From Pseudonocardia sp. T1-2H (GTDB lineage Bacteria > Actinomycetota > Actinomycetes > Mycobacteriales > Pseudonocardiaceae): DNA of 64,000 bases. The notes under the pieces were generated by a model that saw only the letters and a list, made by a program, of their open reading frames with translations, did no database searches and had not been told where the DNA came from. Shown in pieces: positions 24,956 to 33,736 of the stretch; the first letter of the stretch is position 1; each line of letters opens with the position of its first letter. The stretch lies in assembly GCF_038039215.1 (NCBI RefSeq), contig NZ_JBBPCL010000001.1:2418001-2482000 (forward strand), written 5' to 3'. A program made the position numbers and the translations under genes.

Positions 24956-25549
24956 TCAGCCGGCGCCCACGGACCGCAGCACCACCCGGACGGCCGCCTC
25001 GATCGCCGCGGGTACGTCCGGCGGCGGGACGTCCACGATCTGCCGTGCCGACAGCGCCGCCCCGATCATCGCGACGAGCACCGCCGGATCCTCGTCGGCC
25101 ATCTGACCTGCGGCGACGCCTGCCTCGAGGATCTCGGTGAGGCGGCGGGTGAGCGGGTCCGCGTGCGCGGCGATCCGCCGGTACGCCGACGGGTCCAGGG
25201 TGGACGACAGGGTCGGGCCGGGTGGCAGGTGGAAGTCCGCGAGACGTCGCAGCTGCAGCTGGACGTAGACGGCGAGCTGCTCGACGGGCGTCCCCGCGGC
25301 GTCCAGCGCCTCGGCCAGGTCCTCGACGTAGCGGGCGGCCTCGTGTTCCACGAACGCGACGAGCAGGCTGGACTTGTCCGGGAAGTGGTTGTAGATCGAC
25401 GTCCGGCCCACGCCCGCCGCGGCCGCGACCCCGGAGAGCGTCACGGCGTCGAAGCCGCGCTCGTAGAGCTCCTCCCGCAGGGCGTCGAAGACCCGGGTGC
25501 GAACCTCGCTGCGGTGCTCGGTGAGCGACCGCCCGATGATCTTCGGCAT
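24956..25549 (-). CDS. TetR-family regulator next to heme oxygenase
   Basis: This is a 197-residue protein with an N-terminal helix-turn-helix near residues 30-60 (VTLSGVAAAAGVGRTSIYNHFPDKSSLL) and a helical C-terminal domain. It lies 74 nt upstream of the heme oxygenase start on the same strand and may regulate it through the palindrome between them. No ligand can be inferred. The ATG follows GGGGGCAGGA. Confidence 0.88.
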   Translation of the reverse strand: MPKIIGRSLTEHRSEVRTRVFDALREELYERGFDAVTLSGVAAAAGVGRTSIYNHFPDKSSLLVAFVEHEAARYVEDLAEALDAAGTPVEQLAVYVQLQLRRLADFHLPPGPTLSSTLDPSAYRRIAAHADPLTRRLTEILEAGVAAGQMADEDPAVLVAMIGAALSARQIVDVPPPDVPAAIEAAVRVVLRSVGAG

Positions 25550-25570
25550 TCCTGCCCCCCGACGTCGTGG

Positions 25571-25738
25571 TCAGCGTACGGGGGTCCCCGGGCCCGCGGG
25601 AGCCGCGAGCGCGTGGGCGAGGCGGGTGACGTCCGCGCGCGCCTCGCGGGCGATCCGTTCGGCCGAGCCGCCGCGGGGCACCGTGCGGGTCGGCGGTGTG
25701 GTCGGGGCGGTGGCCAGGACCTGGCTCAGGTCGAACAC
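25571..25738 (-). CDS. Possible small protein of unknown function
   Basis: This is a possible 55-codon frame from GTG 25738, starting MFDLSQVLATAPTTP with an Ala/Arg-rich helical tail ending GPGTPVR. I do not recognise it and there is no clear ribosome site. It fills most of the 260-nt gap between the TetR gene and the small gene at 25810. In DNA this GC-rich, a frame of this length can occur by chance. Confidence 0.25.
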   Translation of the reverse strand: MFDLSQVLATAPTTPPTRTVPRGGSAERIAREARADVTRLAHALAAPAGPGTPVR

Positions 25739-25809
25739 GACGGGGGATGGGCCTCGATCGTGCCGGTCTCCGGCTGTGCGCGGACCCCCGGACCTGGGAG
25801 GCTGGACGC

Positions 25810-26004
25810 ATGAGTGACGAGCAGTGGTACTACTGCCTCAAGCACAACACGGTGGAACCCCGCGACGGCTGCCGCGCGGCGGACCGGCTGGGTCCGTACC
25901 CGGACAAGGAGACGGCCGCGCGGGCGCTGGAGATCGCCCGGGAGCGGACCGAGGCCGCGGACCGGGCCGACGAGGAATGGCGCGAGCGGGGAAGTACCCG
26001 CTGA
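25810..26004 (+). CDS. Small conserved hypothetical protein
   Basis: This is a 64-residue protein starting MSDEQWYYCLKHNTVEP, with DGCRAADRLGPYPDKETAARALEIA and an acidic C-terminal helix. I recall similar short proteins in other actinomycetes but no assigned function. The PYPxxETAARAL segment looks SPOR-like. Two Cys and one His could bind metal, but this is unproven. GAGGCT lies 6 nt before the ATG, a leaderless layout, and a hairpin follows the stop. Confidence 0.7.
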   Translation: MSDEQWYYCLKHNTVEPRDGCRAADRLGPYPDKETAARALEIARERTEAADRADEEWRERGSTR

Positions 26005-26008
26005 TCAG

Positions 26009-26052
26009 GCGCCCCTCCGGCCGCGGTGGGACGACCCGTCCCGGAGGGTGCG
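26009..26052 (+). terminator. Hairpin after the small gene
   Basis: The 12-nt arms at 26009-26020 and 26041-26052 pair with one mismatch (core CCCTCCGG) across a 20-nt loop, 4 nt after the stop codon. Confidence 0.5.
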
Positions 26053-26099
26053 GAACTGAACGCTCGCCCGGTCCGCCCCCGATGCGTACGCTTCTCGCG

Positions 26100-26195
26100 A
26101 TGATGCAGGTGCATCGACGCCGACGCCGGCGGCGGTCCGGGCGGCGTGTCGGAGCATCGTGGTACGACGCGAGGGAGCGTGGCGATGACCGCTGA
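26100..26195 (+). CDS. Possible Arg-rich leader peptide overlapping the SDR start
   Basis: TACGCT at 26087-26092 is followed 7 nt later by ATG ATG and a 31-codon frame, MMQVHRRRRRRRSGRRVGAS and on to DDR. It contains seven consecutive Arg codons and ends 11 nt inside the SDR gene. If transcription starts at 26100, this is a leaderless upstream frame whose termination would be coupled to SDR initiation. It may equally be a chance frame in GC-rich DNA. Confidence 0.3.
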   Translation: MMQVHRRRRRRRSGRRVGASWYDARERGDDR

Positions 26196-26955
26196 CCAGC
26201 CGGGTCGGGTCGTGGTGGTGACGGGCGGCAGTCGCGGCCTCGGGCGGGAGATGTGCCGCTCGTTCGCCGCGGACGGGCACCGGGTCGTGGTGGCCAGCCG
26301 CAAGGCCGAGGCCTGCGAGAAGCTCGCCGCGGAACTGCGCTCGGAGTTCGGCCCGACGACCGGGGCGGAGGCCGTCGGCGTCGCATGCCACGTGGGGAAG
26401 TGGCAGGACTGCGACGCCCTGATCGACCGGGTGCTCGCCGAGTACGGGCGGATCGACGTCTTGATCAACAACGCTGGGATGTCGCCGCTGTACCCGTCGC
26501 TGGGGGAGATCTCCGAGGAGCTCTTCGACAAGGTCCTCGGGGTGAACCTCAAGGGCCCCTTCCGGTTGGCGGTGCGGGCGGGCGAGGCGATGCAGGCCGG
26601 CGACGGCGGGCAGATCGTCAACGTCAGCAGCATCGCCGCCGTCGTGCCGGCGGTCGGGGAGCTGCCCTACGCGGCGGCCAAGTCCGCCCTGAACACGATC
26701 ACGCTCGGGCTCGCCCGCGCCTTCGGGCCGACGGTGCGGGTCAACGCGGTCATGCCCGGCATGTTCCGCACGGACATCAGCCTGGCCTGGGACGAGGAGA
26801 TGCTCGAGCACGGCAGCGCGGACGCCGCACTGAAGCGGATCGGCGAGCCGCACGAGATCGTCGGGGCGATCCGGTACCTGACGGGCGAGGGGTCGAGCTT
26901 CACCACGGGCTCGGTCCTCAAGGTCGACGGAGGCATGGCGTGGTCACCGGCGTGA
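26185..26955 (+). CDS. Short-chain dehydrogenase/reductase
   Basis: This is a 256-residue classical SDR with the nucleotide motif VTGGSRGLGREM, NNAG, IVNVSSIAAVVPAVGELPYAAAK (catalytic Ser-Tyr-Lys) and the C-terminal GSVLKVDGGMAWSP typical of FabG-like enzymes. The substrate is unknown. It is the first gene of an SDR-TetR-phosphotransferase operon often seen with acyl-CoA metabolism. Start ATG 26185 has GAGGGAG upstream. Confidence 0.92.
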   Translation: MTADQPGRVVVVTGGSRGLGREMCRSFAADGHRVVVASRKAEACEKLAAELRSEFGPTTGAEAVGVACHVGKWQDCDALIDRVLAEYGRIDVLINNAGMSPLYPSLGEISEELFDKVLGVNLKGPFRLAVRAGEAMQAGDGGQIVNVSSIAAVVPAVGELPYAAAKSALNTITLGLARAFGPTVRVNAVMPGMFRTDISLAWDEEMLEHGSADAALKRIGEPHEIVGAIRYLTGEGSSFTTGSVLKVDGGMAWSPA

Positions 26956-27677
26956 ACGAGAACGGGTCTCCCCAGACCGCCCCGCCGGGGCGGTCCGCGC
27001 AGGCCGCGGAGGGCCAGGACACCCGCACCCGGTTGCTCAACGCGGCCGAGACGCTCTTCGCGGAGCGCGGTACCGAGGCCGTGTCCCTGCGCGAGATCGG
27101 CCGGGCGGCCGGCGCCCGCAACGTCATCGCCGCGCAGTACTGGTTCAACGACCGGGACGGGCTCATCCGCGCCCTGCTGGACCGGCACCGCGTCGAGATC
27201 GAGGCCCGTCGGCACACGCTGCTCGACGCCTACGAGAGCGGCGGCATCGCGGATGCCGCCGCGGACCCCGCCATGCGCTTCCACGCCCTCGCCGGGGCGC
27301 TGGCCAGGCCGTTCGCCGTCAAGCTGGACCAGGGGGAGAGCGGCTCGGGCTACCTGCGCACCCTCGCGGACCTGATCACCCGTCCCGATCCGGCGATCAA
27401 GACGCTCGGGATCGACGGCAGTGACAGCAGCATCCTGCGCTGGCGCATGCTCGTCGAACCGCTGCTGGAGCCGGAGGCCGTCGCGCTGCACCGGCGCTTC
27501 CACGTGATCCGCTTCGTGGCCGTCGAGCTCGCGCAGCGCTCGCGGGTACCGGGCCGCACGGACCATCGGCTGTTCGTCAGCCAGCTCGTCGACGCCGCGG
27601 CGGGACTGTTGTCCGCGCGGGTCTCGGAGGAGACCCGCAGGCTCAGCGCCGGTCGTCGGCCCAAGGGCGAGGCGTGA
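26940..27677 (+). CDS. TetR-family regulator in the SDR operon
   Basis: This is a 245-residue protein with the N-terminal helix-turn-helix near residues 35-75 (VSLREIGRAAGARNVIAAQYWFNDRDGLI, a divergent recognition helix) and a long helical ligand domain. GTG 26940 has GGAGG with a 6-nt spacer and overlaps the SDR gene. GTG 26952 (GTGA overlap) is an alternative. It probably regulates its own operon. Confidence 0.85.
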   Translation: MVTGVNENGSPQTAPPGRSAQAAEGQDTRTRLLNAAETLFAERGTEAVSLREIGRAAGARNVIAAQYWFNDRDGLIRALLDRHRVEIEARRHTLLDAYESGGIADAAADPAMRFHALAGALARPFAVKLDQGESGSGYLRTLADLITRPDPAIKTLGIDGSDSSILRWRMLVEPLLEPEAVALHRRFHVIRFVAVELAQRSRVPGRTDHRLFVSQLVDAAAGLLSARVSEETRRLSAGRRPKGEA

Positions 27678-28750
27678 GCGGCTCGGGCGTGGACCGCGAG
27701 TCGCTCGGCGAGCTGATCGACCTCGAGGCCCTCTCGTCCTGGCTGCGCTCCCAGGGGCACGGCGGGAAGATCGGCGAGGTCGAGCCGCTGGCCGGGGGCA
27801 CGCAGAACGTCGTCGTGCGGATGGAGCTCGACGGACGACAGGTCGTGCTGCGCCGCCCTCCGCCGCACCCGCGGCCGTCGAGCAACCGGACGATGGCCCG
27901 GGAGATCGCGGTGCTGCGCGGCCTGGCCGGGACCGACGTCCCGCATCCCGGGCTGATCGTGGGCTGCGAGGACCCGGACGTGCTGGGCGTCGTCTTCTAC
28001 CTGATGGAGGCGGTCGACGGGTTCAACCCCGGCGAGACCCTCGCGCCCGCCCACGCCGCGGACGGGTCGGTGCGGCACGGCGCCGCGCTGGCCGTGGCGC
28101 GGGCCGCCGCCCGGCTCGGGGCCGTCGACCCGGTCGCGGCGGGGCTGGAGTCGCTGCACAAGCCGGGGAGCTTCCTGGGCAGGCAGGTTCCACAGTGGAC
28201 GGCACACCTCGAGTCCTACCGCGAGTTCCCGGACTACGAGCCGGGCGGGCTGCCGGACGTCGCGCCGGTCGCGCGGTGGCTGGAGGAGAACCGGCCCCCG
28301 GATGCCGCGCCGGGGATCATGCACGGGGACTTCCACCTGAACAACGTCCTGCTGGACACCGTCGAGCCGCGGGTCGCCGCGATCATCGACTGGGAGATGT
28401 GCACGGTCGGGGACCCGCTGCTGGACCTCGGCTGGCTGCTCGTCACCTGGAGCCAGGAGCCGGCCGTCATGGACGTCGGGGGGCCGTTCGCCCGGGCGGG
28501 CGGGCTGCCGACGCGCGCCGAGCTCGTCGAGGCCTACGGGTCCGCCGGCGGGCGGGAGCCGGTGAACGTCGATTGGTACACCGCGCTGGCCGGGTTCAAG
28601 CTCGGCATCGTCCTGGAGGGGACGAAGGCGCGGGCCTCGGCCGGGCAGGCCCCGGCGGAGACGGGGGAGAAGCTGCACGCCCACGCGAAGGGCCTGCTCT
28701 CCGTGGCCGCCCGGATCGCCCGCGGGGAGTGGTCCGTGCTGGACACCTGA
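27674..28750 (+). CDS. Phosphotransferase-family protein (aminoglycoside-phosphotransferase fold)
   Basis: This is a 358-residue kinase-fold protein with a nucleotide lobe, GIMHGDFHLNNVLLD (catalytic HGDxxxxN) and IIDWEMCTVGDPLLDLGWL (metal-binding Asp). These are the motifs of the APH family variants found with acyl-CoA dehydrogenases, not of true antibiotic kinases. GTG 27674 overlaps the TetR stop (GTGA). The likely substrate is a hydroxy-acyl compound, but this is inferred. Confidence 0.85.
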   Translation: MSGSGVDRESLGELIDLEALSSWLRSQGHGGKIGEVEPLAGGTQNVVVRMELDGRQVVLRRPPPHPRPSSNRTMAREIAVLRGLAGTDVPHPGLIVGCEDPDVLGVVFYLMEAVDGFNPGETLAPAHAADGSVRHGAALAVARAAARLGAVDPVAAGLESLHKPGSFLGRQVPQWTAHLESYREFPDYEPGGLPDVAPVARWLEENRPPDAAPGIMHGDFHLNNVLLDTVEPRVAAIIDWEMCTVGDPLLDLGWLLVTWSQEPAVMDVGGPFARAGGLPTRAELVEAYGSAGGREPVNVDWYTALAGFKLGIVLEGTKARASAGQAPAETGEKLHAHAKGLLSVAARIARGEWSVLDT

Positions 28751-28767
28751 GCCGGGCACGCGCCCGC

Positions 28768-29379
28768 TCAGCCGACGAGCAGGACGCGCAGGGTGCGCGG
28801 GCCGTGGACGCCCTCGACCCGGTCGAGCTCGATGTCGCTGGTCGCGCTGGGTCCGCTGATCCAGGTCTGCGGGCGGTGCGGGTCCAGGGCCGCCACGGCG
28901 TCCGGAACCCCGGTGACCACCTGGTCGGTCCGCACGACGCAGACGTGCAGGTCCGGGACGAGGGTCGCGGCGCGGCGGCCCTGGCCGGGGCCGTGGTCCA
29001 GGACGATCGTCCCGGTCTCGGCGATGCCGAGCCGGGCCGTGGTCAGGACCCCGTCGACGGCGTCGAGCGCGGTGACCGGGAGAGGGGTGTCCTCGACGAG
29101 CTCGGGCCCGGCCGGGTGCAGTTCCGCCGGGAGGTCGGTGGGGACGAGCAGCCGGGCGACGCCGTGGAGGGCCTCGGCAAGGCGCTCGGGCAGCTCGGCG
29201 GGGGTGCAGCGGACGACCGTGGCCTTGTAGTCCGCGACCCGTTCGGCGAAGAGCTCCACCCGGTCCGGGAGGACCGGCGCCGGGGGTCGGGGGACCTCGA
29301 CGTCGGCCGGCGTCTCGTCCCGCGGGACGTCCCGGAGCGCGGTGCGGACCCGGGCGAGGATCGCGTCGCGGGCGTTCAC
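28768..29379 (-). CDS. lutC: LutC, lactate utilization protein C
   Basis: This is a 203-residue LUD-domain protein starting MNARDAILARVRTALRD, with ADVGIAETGT-type motif ARLGIAETGTIVL and the C-terminal ISGPSATSDIELDRVEGVHGP. LutC is the third subunit of the LutABC L-lactate oxidation complex. GTG 29379 overlaps the lutB TGA. A hydrophobic RTLRVLLVG tail ends the protein. Confidence 0.93.
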   Translation of the reverse strand: MNARDAILARVRTALRDVPRDETPADVEVPRPPAPVLPDRVELFAERVADYKATVVRCTPAELPERLAEALHGVARLLVPTDLPAELHPAGPELVEDTPLPVTALDAVDGVLTTARLGIAETGTIVLDHGPGQGRRAATLVPDLHVCVVRTDQVVTGVPDAVAALDPHRPQTWISGPSATSDIELDRVEGVHGPRTLRVLLVG

Positions 29380-30926
29380 CGCCGGCCCCCGTCCGTGCGG
29401 GACCACCAGGCGCGGAAGGACTCCGGTGGCGGAACCGGAGTGTCCCGGGCATCCGACCAGGCCGAGACCGGCCAGGGCAGCGAGCCCAGCGCCCGACGCC
29501 CACCCGGCGCGCGTCGTCGGACCGTGCGGTCGAGGACGCGGGAGCCGAGGCCGGAGAGTTTCTCGGCCGCGGCGGTGCGCGCGCTGGTGCCGAACATCCA
29601 GGAGGCCGCCTTCATCGCCGCGCCCTGCAGCGACGGGCGTCCGCGGTGGGCGTCGACGACCTGTGAGCGTAGGTGCACCAGCACCTCGGGGATGTCGATC
29701 CGGACCGGGCAGACCTCGAAGCACGCTCCGCACAGGCTCGACGCGTAGGGCAGCGAGTCCACCTGCTCGTCGTGACCGACGCCGCGGAGCATCGGGGTGA
29801 GGATCGCGCCGATCGGGCCGGGGTAGACCGAGCCGTAGCTGTGCCCGCCGGTGCGCTCGTAGACCGGGCACACGTTCAGACACGCCGAGCAGCGGATGCA
29901 GCGCAACGCCTGCCGGCCGACCTCGTCGGCGAGGACGTCGGTTCGGCCGTTGTCCAGCAGGACGACGTGCACCTCCTGCGGCCCGTCGCCGGGAGTGACG
30001 CCGGACCACATCGAGGTGTAGGGGTTCATCCGCTCCCCGGTCGAGCTGCGCGGCAGCAGCTGCAGGAACACGTCCAGGTCGGCCCAGGTGGGGACGAGCT
30101 TCTCGATCCCCACCACGCTGATCAACACCTCCGGGAGGGTCAGGCACATCCGCCCGTTGCCCTCGCTCTCCACCACGGCGAGGGTGCCGGTCTCGGCGAC
30201 CGCGAAGTTCGCCCCGGACACCGCGACCTTGGCGCGCAGGAACTTCTCCCGCAGATGCTCCCGGGCCGCGGCGGCGAGGTCGGCCGGGTTGTCGGTGAGA
30301 TCCGGCGGCGCGGGCCTGCCGGCGCGGCCCATCTCGCGCAGGAAGATCTCGCGGACCTCCGAGCGGTTGCGGTGGATCGCGGGGACGAGGATGTGGCTGG
30401 GCAGGTCGTGGCCGAGCTGGACGATCAGCTCCGCGAGGTCGGTCTCCCACGCGGTGATCCCGGCGTCGGCGAGTGCCTCGTTGAGGCCGATCTCGACCGT
30501 CGCCATGGACTTGACCTTCACGACCTCGTCGGTGCCGTGCCCGCGGGCGATGTCGACGACGATCCGGTTGGCCTCGGCGGCGTCGCGGGCCCAGTGCACG
30601 GTCGCGCCGGCCTTCGTCAACGCCGTCTCGAGCTGGGTGAGGTAGGTGTCGAGGTGGCGCAGGGTGCGGTCCTTGAGCGCCGCCCCGGCGAGGCGCAGCT
30701 CCTCCCAGTTGGCCACCTCGGCGACCACGGCCGCGCGCTTGCCGCGGATGGTGCCGGTGGCGTGGGCGAGGTTGCGGCGCAGCTGGGCGTCGGCGAGGGC
30801 GGCCTTGGCGGCGATCGGGAAGGCGGGCGTGCCCAGGAACGTCGCGCCCCCCGCAGCTGCTCGCGGCGCGACCTCGGCGCTCCGCGCAGAGCGCCGTGTC
30901 GAGGATTCGCTCGCAAGCTCGCTCAT
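29376..30926 (-). CDS. lutB: LutB, iron-sulfur lactate utilization subunit
   Basis: This is a 516-residue protein with an N-terminal LUD domain (VKSMATVEIGLNEAL, FAVAETGTLAVVESEGNG) and a ferredoxin domain with two 4Fe-4S motifs (CIRCSACLNVCPVY near residue 318 and CGACFEVCPVRIDIP near 370). It passes electrons during L-lactate oxidation to pyruvate. ATG 30926 overlaps the lutA stop (ATGA). No separate lactate permease is nearby. Confidence 0.94.
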   Translation of the reverse strand: MSELASESSTRRSARSAEVAPRAAAGGATFLGTPAFPIAAKAALADAQLRRNLAHATGTIRGKRAAVVAEVANWEELRLAGAALKDRTLRHLDTYLTQLETALTKAGATVHWARDAAEANRIVVDIARGHGTDEVVKVKSMATVEIGLNEALADAGITAWETDLAELIVQLGHDLPSHILVPAIHRNRSEVREIFLREMGRAGRPAPPDLTDNPADLAAAAREHLREKFLRAKVAVSGANFAVAETGTLAVVESEGNGRMCLTLPEVLISVVGIEKLVPTWADLDVFLQLLPRSSTGERMNPYTSMWSGVTPGDGPQEVHVVLLDNGRTDVLADEVGRQALRCIRCSACLNVCPVYERTGGHSYGSVYPGPIGAILTPMLRGVGHDEQVDSLPYASSLCGACFEVCPVRIDIPEVLVHLRSQVVDAHRGRPSLQGAAMKAASWMFGTSARTAAAEKLSGLGSRVLDRTVRRRAPGGRRALGSLPWPVSAWSDARDTPVPPPESFRAWWSRTDGGRR

Positions 30927-31759
30927 CGAATCGCTCCGGCCGGGCGGGGGGCCCGCGGCGGCCCGTCCGTGCGAGAGGCCTCCGCGCTCGCCGCCGCGCT
31001 GCCCGCGGTCGGCTGCGCCGGTTCGTCGATCACGGCCTCGGTGCTGGCGAGGACCTCCGCCAGGTGCATCACCCGCACGCCGGAGCGCTCCCGGCTCAGT
31101 ATGCCGCCGATGTGCATCAGGCAGGAGTTGTCCCCCGCGACCAGCACCTCCGCCTGTGTCTCCCGCACGTGCCGGGCCTTGTCCGAGCCCATCGCGACCG
31201 ACGTGTCCGCGTTCTTCACCGCGAACGTCCCGCCGAACCCGCAGCACTCGTCGGCGGCGGGCAGCTCGACCAGCCGGAGCCCGCGGACCGCCTCCAGCAG
31301 CCGCCGCGGCCGGTCCCCGACGCGGAGCATCCGCAGCGAATGGCACGTCGGGTGGTAGGTGACCCGGTGCGGGAAGTACGCCCCGACGTCGACGACGCCG
31401 AGCACGTCGACAAGGTATTCGGTCAGCTCGTAGGCGGGCGGGGCCTGCTCGACCGCCCGCACCAGACCCGGATCCCCGCAACGCTGCGCGACGAGCCGGT
31501 GCTGATGGCGCACCGACCCCGCGCAGGACCCGGACGGCACGACGACGGCCTCGTACCCGGCGAAGGCCTCGAGATGGTTGCGCAGCAGGGGCACGGCCTC
31601 GTCGAGGTACCCGGTGTTGACCATCGGCTGCCCGCAGCAGGTCTGCGCGGCGGGGAAGTCCACATCGACGCCGAGGCGACGCAGCAGCGTGACGACCGCC
31701 CTGCCGGTGTCCGGGAACAGTGCGTCGTTGATGCAGGTGACCAGCAGGCCGACCGTCAT
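30923..31759 (-). CDS. lutA: LutA, CCG-domain lactate utilization subunit
   Basis: This is a 278-residue protein with two CCG cysteine-rich motifs (QTCCGQPMVNTGY and DECCGFGGTFAVKN) as in LutA and heterodisulfide reductase subunit B. The C-terminal 40 residues are an Ala/Pro-rich tail beyond the usual family end. ATG 31759 has GGAGG 5 nt upstream. It is the first gene of lutA-lutB-lutC. No LutR/FadR regulator is adjacent. Confidence 0.93.
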   Translation of the reverse strand: MTVGLLVTCINDALFPDTGRAVVTLLRRLGVDVDFPAAQTCCGQPMVNTGYLDEAVPLLRNHLEAFAGYEAVVVPSGSCAGSVRHQHRLVAQRCGDPGLVRAVEQAPPAYELTEYLVDVLGVVDVGAYFPHRVTYHPTCHSLRMLRVGDRPRRLLEAVRGLRLVELPAADECCGFGGTFAVKNADTSVAMGSDKARHVRETQAEVLVAGDNSCLMHIGGILSRERSGVRVMHLAEVLASTEAVIDEPAQPTAGSAAASAEASRTDGPPRAPRPAGAIR

Positions 31760-31921
31760 GGTGTTCCTCCGGTGGTGGTCGGAGTTCGTGCTCGGACGAC
31801 CCTAGGCCAGGCCTCCGGGCCCGGTGCGCGCCGGCGGTGACGAACGATCGAGATCCCCACCCGGGGCTTCCACCGCGGCCTCCCCCGAAACCTCACCCCA
31901 TGCACAGCTGCGGTGCCGGAC

Positions 31922-32431
31922 CTAGCTCGTCGCGGCCCGGTGGACCCCCGCGAGGTGCACGTACGCCGTGGCGTTGAGCAGGATCGACTTGCGCTCCTCC
32001 TCGCCCAGCTCCTTGCGGACCTTCCCCGGCACCCCCGCGACCAGCGAGTTCGGCGGGATCTCCATCCCCTGCGTGATCACCGCGCCCGCCGCGATCAGCG
32101 ATCCGGAGCCGACCCGCGCGCCGTTGAGGACGACCGCGCCCATGCCGACCAGGACGTCGTCGCCGATCGTGCAGCCGTGCAGCACCGCCCGGTGCCCGAC
32201 GCTGACGCCCGCGCCGACCGTGCACGGGAAGCCGGGGTCCGCGTGGACGACGCTGCCGTCCTGGATGTTGGAGCGCTCGCCGATCGAGATCGCGTCCATG
32301 TCGCCGCGCAGCACGCACGTGTACCAGACACTGGCCTCGGCGCCGACGCTCACGCGGCCGGCCAGGACCGCGCCGGGCGCGACCCAGGCGTCCGGGTGGA
32401 TGTCGGGGGAGACTCCGTCGATGGTGATCAT
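31922..32431 (-). CDS. Gamma-carbonic-anhydrase-like hexapeptide protein
   Basis: This is a 169-residue left-handed beta-helix protein starting MITIDGVSPDIHPDAWVAPGAV, with the zinc ligands in VVHADPGFPC and GHRAVLHGCTIGDD, as in gamma-CA/YrdA/PaaY proteins. It may hydrate CO2 or serve an acyl-CoA thioesterase-type role. The ATG follows the macro-domain stop by 4 nt, with GGGAG upstream. Third gene of the cyclo-ligase operon. Confidence 0.9.
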   Translation of the reverse strand: MITIDGVSPDIHPDAWVAPGAVLAGRVSVGAEASVWYTCVLRGDMDAISIGERSNIQDGSVVHADPGFPCTVGAGVSVGHRAVLHGCTIGDDVLVGMGAVVLNGARVGSGSLIAAGAVITQGMEIPPNSLVAGVPGKVRKELGEEERKSILLNATAYVHLAGVHRAATS

Positions 32432-32435
32432 GGGT

Positions 32436-32957
32436 TCATGCTCCCAGCTCGCGGACGGCCTCCTCGAACGCGGCCAGGATCTCGTCGTTGAACAGGACGA
32501 ACCGCACGAGCTCGACCGACGTCGGCGTCTCCCGCACCGTTCGCACGGCGATCCGCGCGGCGTCATCGAGCGGCCAGCCGTAGACCCCCGCGGACACCGC
32601 CGGGAACGCGATGCTCCGCGCGCCCAGCTCGTCCGCCACGCGCAGCGACTCCCTGAACGCCGAGGCGAGCAGCGCCGAGCGGTCCTCGCGCTTCGCGTAG
32701 ACGGGCCCGACGGTGTGGATCACCCAGCGGGCCGGCATGCGGCCCGCCGTCGTGGCGACGGCCTGCCCGGTCGGCAGCCCGTCCTGCAACGGCCCGGCCC
32801 GCAGCTCCTTGCACTCCTTGAGGATCTCGGGCCCGCCCGCGCGGTGGATGGCGCCGTCGACGCCGCCGCCCCCGAGCAGGCCGGAGTTCGCGGCGTTCAC
32901 CACGATGTCGACCTGCTGTTCGGTGATGTCGCCCTGCGCCAGCTCGATCCGCGTCAT
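32436..32957 (-). CDS. Macro-domain protein (O-acetyl-ADP-ribose deacetylase-like)
   Basis: This is a 173-residue macro domain: LAQGDITEQQVDIVVNAANSGLLGGGGVDGAIHRAGG at the ADP-ribose site and IAFPAVSAGVYGWPLDDAA at the distal loop, both typical of the MacroD/YmdB class. It hydrolyses O-acetyl-ADP-ribose or mono-ADP-ribosyl groups. ATG 32957 overlaps the cyclo-ligase stop (ATGA). Confidence 0.93.
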   Translation of the reverse strand: MTRIELAQGDITEQQVDIVVNAANSGLLGGGGVDGAIHRAGGPEILKECKELRAGPLQDGLPTGQAVATTAGRMPARWVIHTVGPVYAKREDRSALLASAFRESLRVADELGARSIAFPAVSAGVYGWPLDDAARIAVRTVRETPTSVELVRFVLFNDEILAAFEEAVRELGA

Positions 32958-33730
32958 CGTGTTCCCTTCAGCTTCTGAAGCAGCGGGATCGCCGCGATCT
33001 TCTCGTCCGTCAGGGACTCCCAGCGGACTTCCCCGGTCGGCCGCGGGCCACGCCTCCCGCGGCAGTCGATGATCCGTTCGGGGGTCACCACCACGTCCAC
33101 CGGGATGTCGTGCGCCGCGGTCGGGATGACGCCGGCCGGGCGGACCTGCAGCTCGTGCACCGTGGTGACGACGAGCGTCCGCTCCGAGATCAGGCCGGCC
33201 GCCCCGGCGAGGGCGAACTCGAGGTCCGCGAACCCGCCGCCCTTGCCCAGCCGGGCACCGTCCTCGCCCACGGCCACGCAGCCCGTCACCACGAGGTCCA
33301 CCGGTTCCAGCTCGTCGACGGCCACCCGCCGGGCCGAGCGCGTGGCGTTGCTGATCGAGACGGCGCGACGCGGCGTATCCGCGAGGTGTTCGGGGTCGAG
33401 GAGGAAGAACGGGTCCTCCTCCGCGAGCTTCGGGACGGCCATGTAGAGCGTCTTGCCGTCCTCCAGGGCGCGCTGACGGACCGGGAGCTGCGCGGAGTCC
33501 GGGTTCGACTTGATCGCCGCCGCGTCCTTCCAGTCCGGAAGGGACCGCACGAGCTCGGCCGCGGCCTCGGCGCCGCGGAAGTTCGAGATCCGGTGCCGCG
33601 CACCGGGGAAGCGGGCGACCTTCGCCTCCGTGAGCGCGGTCCAGACCTCGTCGCGCAGCGCCGCCTTCGCGGCGAGCACCTCGGGATCGCCGCCGGCGTC
33701 GTGGTCGTGGCGTCGGGGGGAGCGGGGCAT
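32954..33730 (-). CDS. 5-formyltetrahydrofolate cyclo-ligase family protein
   Basis: This is a 258-residue protein with KSNPDSAQLPVRQRALEDGK, LGKGGGFADLEFAL (the GxGxGxxD-type nucleotide motif) and TTVHELQV. These match the larger MTHFSD-like branch of the family, which turns 5-formyl-THF into methenyl-THF. The start is ATG 33730 with CAGAAT 6 nt upstream. It opens a three-gene operon with a macro-domain protein and a gamma-CA-like protein. Confidence 0.85.
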   Translation of the reverse strand: MPRSPRRHDHDAGGDPEVLAAKAALRDEVWTALTEAKVARFPGARHRISNFRGAEAAAELVRSLPDWKDAAAIKSNPDSAQLPVRQRALEDGKTLYMAVPKLAEEDPFFLLDPEHLADTPRRAVSISNATRSARRVAVDELEPVDLVVTGCVAVGEDGARLGKGGGFADLEFALAGAAGLISERTLVVTTVHELQVRPAGVIPTAAHDIPVDVVVTPERIIDCRGRRGPRPTGEVRWESLTDEKIAAIPLLQKLKGTR

Positions 33731-33736
33731 GGGGGA

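Noticed and set aside
27674..28750. Aminoglycoside resistance gene
   Set aside because: The motifs and the SDR/TetR operon fit the acyl-CoA-associated phosphotransferase branch, so no resistance is implied.
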